Positions 5,858-8,609 of a DNA stretch of 8,609 nt are shown here, piece after piece; positions within the stretch are counted from its first letter, which is position 1, and each line of letters opens with the position of its first letter. The notes below the pieces were generated by a model, which worked only from the letters and a program-made list of their open reading frames with translations, searched no databases and was not told the origin of the DNA. The stretch lies in the NCBI GenBank assembly GCA_905235955.1, contig CAJONN010000119.1:1-8609 (forward strand). Direction: 5' to 3'. This stretch comes from an uncultured Marinilabiliaceae bacterium. GTDB lineage: Bacteria; Bacteroidota; Bacteroidia; Bacteroidales; Marinilabiliaceae. Both the position numbers and the translations under genes were made by a program.

Positions 5858-5865
5858 TAACTTTG
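5858..5865 (+). promoter_or_regulatory. -7 element of the rnr promoter
   Basis: TAACTTTG is an exact match to TAnnTTTG and lies about 95 bases before the rnr start. No TTG is found 19-20 bases upstream. Transcription would begin near 5872, at the start of the leader hairpin. Confidence 0.6.
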
Positions 5866-5870
5866 TTAAA

Positions 5871-5934
5871 ACAAGATTCGCAGAGTTGTAGTATACTTAT
5901 GATAATTATCGAGATGCATAAATCTTGTTTTTTT
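5871..5934 (+). promoter_or_regulatory. Terminator-like hairpin in the rnr leader (possible attenuator)
   Basis: ACAAGATT (5871-5878) pairs perfectly with AATCTTGT (5921-5928), and the 3' arm runs into a T-tract ending at 5934. TATG/CATA (5898-5901 and 5917-5920) and the palindrome GATAATTATC (5901-5910) lie in the 42-base loop. The hairpin begins at the predicted transcription start and ends 26 bases before the rnr ATG. The long loop and AT-rich stem make it weaker than a standard terminator, so attenuation is only a proposal. Confidence 0.4.
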
Positions 5935-5960
5935 ACTTAACAAAAATAATATCAGAGATT

Positions 5961-8369
5961 ATGGCAAAACGTAAGGCAAATCCGGAAGAAAAACATAACA
6001 AACTTGTTGAAGCAGTTTGCAAAGTTTTTGAAGAACATAAAGGTGAAAGTTTCAACTACAAACAAGTAACCGAACTGATTGGTTTGAAGAGCAAAGAAGA
6101 TCGCCTCAATGTGCAAGATGTGCTCTTCGAACTCACCATCAAAGGCACTATACAAGAGAGTGTTGCTGGAAAATATAGCATACCAAACGACACAAAGTCA
6201 ATCATAACAGGTCGTGTTGATATGTCGGCTAACGGCTTTGCCTACGTAGTGCCCGACGATAAAGATGCTTATCCTGACGATATTTTTGTGCCTGCATACG
6301 CACTCAATACTGCCCTCGACAGCGACCATGTAGAGGTGGCTATAATAAAGCAACGCAAGGGGCGTGCACCTCAGGGCGAAGTGGTAAACATATTAGAGCG
6401 CAGTAGAGATCAGTTTGTAGGAGTTGTTGATTATCAGCCAGATGGCAGTGCATTTGTACGCATGGATGCTCGCACATTGGGTGGCCGAGATATATACATA
6501 CCACGCGAACGTGTGCCACATGATGCCAACCAAAAGAAAGTTGTGGTGCGCATTGTCGACTGGCCAAGCAATACTAAAAGTCCGTTTGGTGAAATAATTG
6601 ACGTATTGGGCGATGTGGGCGACAACCAAACCGAGATGCACGCCATCTTAGCAGAATTTGGCTTGCCATACACTTATCCAGAAAAAGTAACTCAAGCTGC
6701 CGAAAAAATAGATGCAGGCATCACCCCCGAAGAGATTGCCAAACGCCTTGATATGCGCAATGTTACCACTTTCACCATCGACCCCAAAGATGCCAAAGAC
6801 TTTGATGACGCACTCTCTATTCGTCAGCTTAAATCAGGCAATTGGGAGGTTGGCGTACACATTGCCGACGTAACTCACTACGTGCAACCCCACTCTATCA
6901 TTGACGAAGAGGGCTACCAACGCGCCACATCAGTGTATTTGGTCGACCGCACCATACCTATGCTACCAGAGCGATTGTCAAACTTCCTCTGCTCACTGAG
7001 GCAAGACGAAGAGAAGCTGGCATACTCAGTAATTTTTGTACTAAACGACAATGCTGAAGTGCTTGGTTCGCAAATAAGCAAAACCGTCATCAAATCGAAT
7101 CGTCGGTTCACCTACGAAGAGGCACAAGCACTCATTGAGGCACAAAGCGACGAAGAGGCAAAGCAATTGCCCGGCAACGAATACAGAGCAGAGATACTCA
7201 AACTCAACGAATTGGCAAAAATCATTCGCCAACGACGCTTCGACAATGGCGCAATAAGTTTTGAAAGAGTAGAGCCACGCTTTGAAATAGACGAAACAGG
7301 CAAACCTATCAGCGTATATTTCAAAGAAGCCAAAGATGCCAACAAACTGATAGAAGAGTTTATGCTTATGGCCAACAAAAAGGTGGCAGAATGCATAGGC
7401 AAAGATGAGATAAACGAAACCGGCAGGAAGCGAAATCCGAAAACATTTGTATATCGTGTGCACGATGAGCCTAATGAAGAGAAGTATGGCAAATTTGCAA
7501 AATTCGTAAAACGTTTTGGCTACGAAGCAATGCCACAAAAAGGCGAGGAGATAAACAATGCCGTAAACCGCATCTTGAAAGAGGTGAAAGGCAAAGGTGA
7601 GCAAAATATGGTAGAGGTGTTGGCAGTGCGCACTATGGCAAAAGCTTGCTACACTACCAAAAATATAGGTCATTACGGCTTAGCATTCGACTACTATACT
7701 CACTTTACATCGCCAATACGCCGCTACCCAGATATGATGGTTCACCGTTTGCTCTATAGCTATCTCAATGGTGGCAAAAGTGCCAATGGCGAGGCATACG
7801 AAGAGCATTGCAAGCACTGCTCAGAACAAGAGATAAGAGCTTCAGACGCAGAACGTGCCTCAATAAAATATAAGCAAGTAGAGTTCTTGCTTGACCATAT
7901 TGGCGAAGACTACGATGCAACCATTTCGGGCGTTACTGAGTGGGGCATCTACGCTGAGATAACCGAAAATATGTGCGAGGGCATGATACCAATGCGCGAC
8001 CTCGAAGGCGACAACTACTACTTTGATGAGGACAACTATTGTGCTGTTGGCAGAAATACAGGACGCAAATATCAGCTTGGCGACAAAATAAAAATACGCA
8101 TAGCTAATGCCAATCTTGACAAGAAGCAACTCGACTTCACAATAGCAGGCACTCCACTCAAAGACATTGAGATACAAAACCAAAAACTCAAAGAGGCTGG
8201 CAAGCGAATGGGCATATCAACGGGCGCAACATCATCGCATGAAAGACGCAAGGAGATAACCTCGGCAAGTAAAAAGCAGAAGGCTCATGGCAAGCCACCC
8301 AAAAGCGTTCTGAAAAAGGCTAAAAAATCGCCGAAGAAGGCTAACAAGAAGAAAGGCAAGAAGAAGTAA
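5961..8369 (+). CDS. rnr: Ribonuclease R (3'-5' exoribonuclease)
   Basis: RNase R degrades structured RNA from the 3' end and takes part in RNA quality control, rRNA turnover and, in many bacteria, tmRNA-linked decay. The 802-residue protein has an N-terminal helix-turn-helix-like region (about 10-75) and cold-shock-type OB domains (about 80-220). The RNB catalytic domain follows, with DPKDAKDFDDA (274-284); D274, D280, D282 and D283 match the metal-binding aspartates of the family. The RNB signature HFTSPIRRYPDMMVHR lies at 581-596, and an S1 domain at about 650-730. The last 50 residues are lysine-rich, a known RNA-binding feature of RNase R. Length and order fit RNase R rather than RNase II. 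ATG 5961 (MAKRKANPEEK) was chosen over an in-frame TTG at 5925, which lies inside the leader hairpin. No strong terminator follows; an imperfect palindrome lies downstream. Confidence 0.96.
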   Translation: MAKRKANPEEKHNKLVEAVCKVFEEHKGESFNYKQVTELIGLKSKEDRLNVQDVLFELTIKGTIQESVAGKYSIPNDTKSIITGRVDMSANGFAYVVPDDKDAYPDDIFVPAYALNTALDSDHVEVAIIKQRKGRAPQGEVVNILERSRDQFVGVVDYQPDGSAFVRMDARTLGGRDIYIPRERVPHDANQKKVVVRIVDWPSNTKSPFGEIIDVLGDVGDNQTEMHAILAEFGLPYTYPEKVTQAAEKIDAGITPEEIAKRLDMRNVTTFTIDPKDAKDFDDALSIRQLKSGNWEVGVHIADVTHYVQPHSIIDEEGYQRATSVYLVDRTIPMLPERLSNFLCSLRQDEEKLAYSVIFVLNDNAEVLGSQISKTVIKSNRRFTYEEAQALIEAQSDEEAKQLPGNEYRAEILKLNELAKIIRQRRFDNGAISFERVEPRFEIDETGKPISVYFKEAKDANKLIEEFMLMANKKVAECIGKDEINETGRKRNPKTFVYRVHDEPNEEKYGKFAKFVKRFGYEAMPQKGEEINNAVNRILKEVKGKGEQNMVEVLAVRTMAKACYTTKNIGHYGLAFDYYTHFTSPIRRYPDMMVHRLLYSYLNGGKSANGEAYEEHCKHCSEQEIRASDAERASIKYKQVEFLLDHIGEDYDATISGVTEWGIYAEITENMCEGMIPMRDLEGDNYYFDEDNYCAVGRNTGRKYQLGDKIKIRIANANLDKKQLDFTIAGTPLKDIEIQNQKLKEAGKRMGISTGATSSHERRKEITSASKKQKAHGKPPKSVLKKAKKSPKKANKKKGKKK

Positions 8370-8374
8370 ACATT

Positions 8375-8390
8375 CTCAAGTTTCGCAAGT
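8375..8390 (-). repeat. Solo tail end of the dispersed repeat after rnr
   Basis: CTCAAGTTTCGCAAGT is an exact reverse complement of the tail core of copy A (122-137) and identical to that of copy B (5679-5694). It starts five bases after the rnr stop. The adjoining core sequence of the repeat is not recognisable. Confidence 0.65.
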
Positions 8391-8509
8391 GAAAAACGCA
8401 CAGAAAATAAGAATGGGCGAAGGGGGATATAACCACCAAATTGCTTCCAACAATAAGCACGAAACCCGATTTTCACCTCGCGGTTGTCGCCTTTGGCACG
8501 GAGCGTTAA
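8391..8509. other. Intergenic DNA without a recognisable gene
   Basis: No ORF start, tRNA or clear terminator was found between the repeat tail and the palindrome. The stretch is less AT-rich than other gaps and ends in GGCACGGAGCG, similar to bases bordering the repeat head elsewhere. Confidence 0.4.
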
Positions 8510-8595
8510 AAAAATTATCGTAGCGAAGCGTTAAAAACGATTTTCTGTTTGAGCGAAGCGAGTTAAAATCGTTTAGCGTAGCGAAGATAATTTTT
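8510..8595. repeat. Large imperfect palindrome with AGCG-rich spacers
   Basis: Outer arms AAAAATTATC (8510-8519) and GATAATTTTT (8586-8595), and inner arms AAACGATTTT (8535-8544) and AAAATCGTTT (8565-8574), are perfect 10-base inverted pairs around a 20-base loop. The spacers and loop carry GTAGCGAAGCG, GAGCGAAGCGAG and GCGTAGCGAAG. The palindrome runs straight into AGCGGAGTGGCAAC, the head of the dispersed repeat. It could form a long hairpin in RNA or single-stranded DNA; it may serve as the rnr terminator, but this is unproven. Confidence 0.7.
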
Positions 8596-8609
8596 AGCGG
8601 AGTGGCAAC
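8586..8609 (+). repeat. Terminal direct repeat (right copy)
   Basis: These last 24 bases are identical to bases 1-24. The segment is the right outer arm of the palindrome plus the start of the repeat head. If the two ends were joined here, the sequence would read on without a break into repeat copy A. Confidence 0.85.

Noticed and set aside
7041..7673. A 210-codon open frame on the minus strand inside rnr
   Set aside because: It is antisense to conserved RNB-domain sequence, rich in Phe and Cys codons as expected of a shadow frame, and has no recognisable domain.
1..8609. A small circular plasmid, suggested by the identical 24-base ends
   Set aside because: The genes are chromosomal housekeeping genes, there is no replication or mobilisation gene, and the shared bases belong to a repeat found elsewhere in the window.

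Overview
The window looks like ordinary chromosomal core DNA from a member of the Bacteroidota, most likely Bacteroidales. The evidence is: AT-rich intergenic DNA, no clear Shine-Dalgarno sequences before the genes, promoters of the Bacteroidota type (-7 element TAnnTTTG, sometimes with TTG about 20 bases upstream), a grpE-dnaJ pair, and TlpA-like exported thioredoxins of the kind common in this phylum. Species cannot be named from the sequence alone.

Layout. 1-140: a copy of a dispersed non-coding repeat. 141-423: AT-rich intergenic DNA, then a promoter and an RNA leader that can fold. 424-1598 (+): two paralogous exported thioredoxin-fold proteins; the first has lost both catalytic cysteines and the second keeps WCGPC. 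1791-3511 (+): grpE and dnaJ, the co-chaperones of DnaK, ending in an intrinsic terminator. 3590-4165 (-): a protein of the uracil-DNA glycosylase superfamily, convergent with dnaJ. 4209-4315: two degenerate repeat fragments. 4335-5397 (-): cysteine synthase cysK with promoter and terminator. 5455-5626 (-): tRNA-Trp(CCA) with its own promoter and terminator. 5676-5822: a second full repeat copy, inverted relative to the first. 5858-8369 (+): RNase R (rnr) behind a promoter and a terminator-like leader hairpin. 8375-8609: another repeat end and a large imperfect palindrome whose last 24 bases are identical to bases 1-24.

How the parts fit. GrpE and DnaJ work together in the Hsp70 cycle. The other genes are separate transcription units with unrelated housekeeping roles: sulfur assimilation, RNA decay, DNA repair, periplasmic redox chemistry and tRNA. 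No defence island, phage, transposase gene or CRISPR array is visible.

The least explained content is non-coding. A modular repeat family of about 120-150 bp (full, inverted, internally deleted and solo-end copies) sits in nearly every larger intergenic gap. Two 5' leaders (before the cysteine-less thioredoxin and before rnr) look able to fold into regulatory structures. The cysteine-less thioredoxin beside its active paralog is the most interesting protein-level observation.
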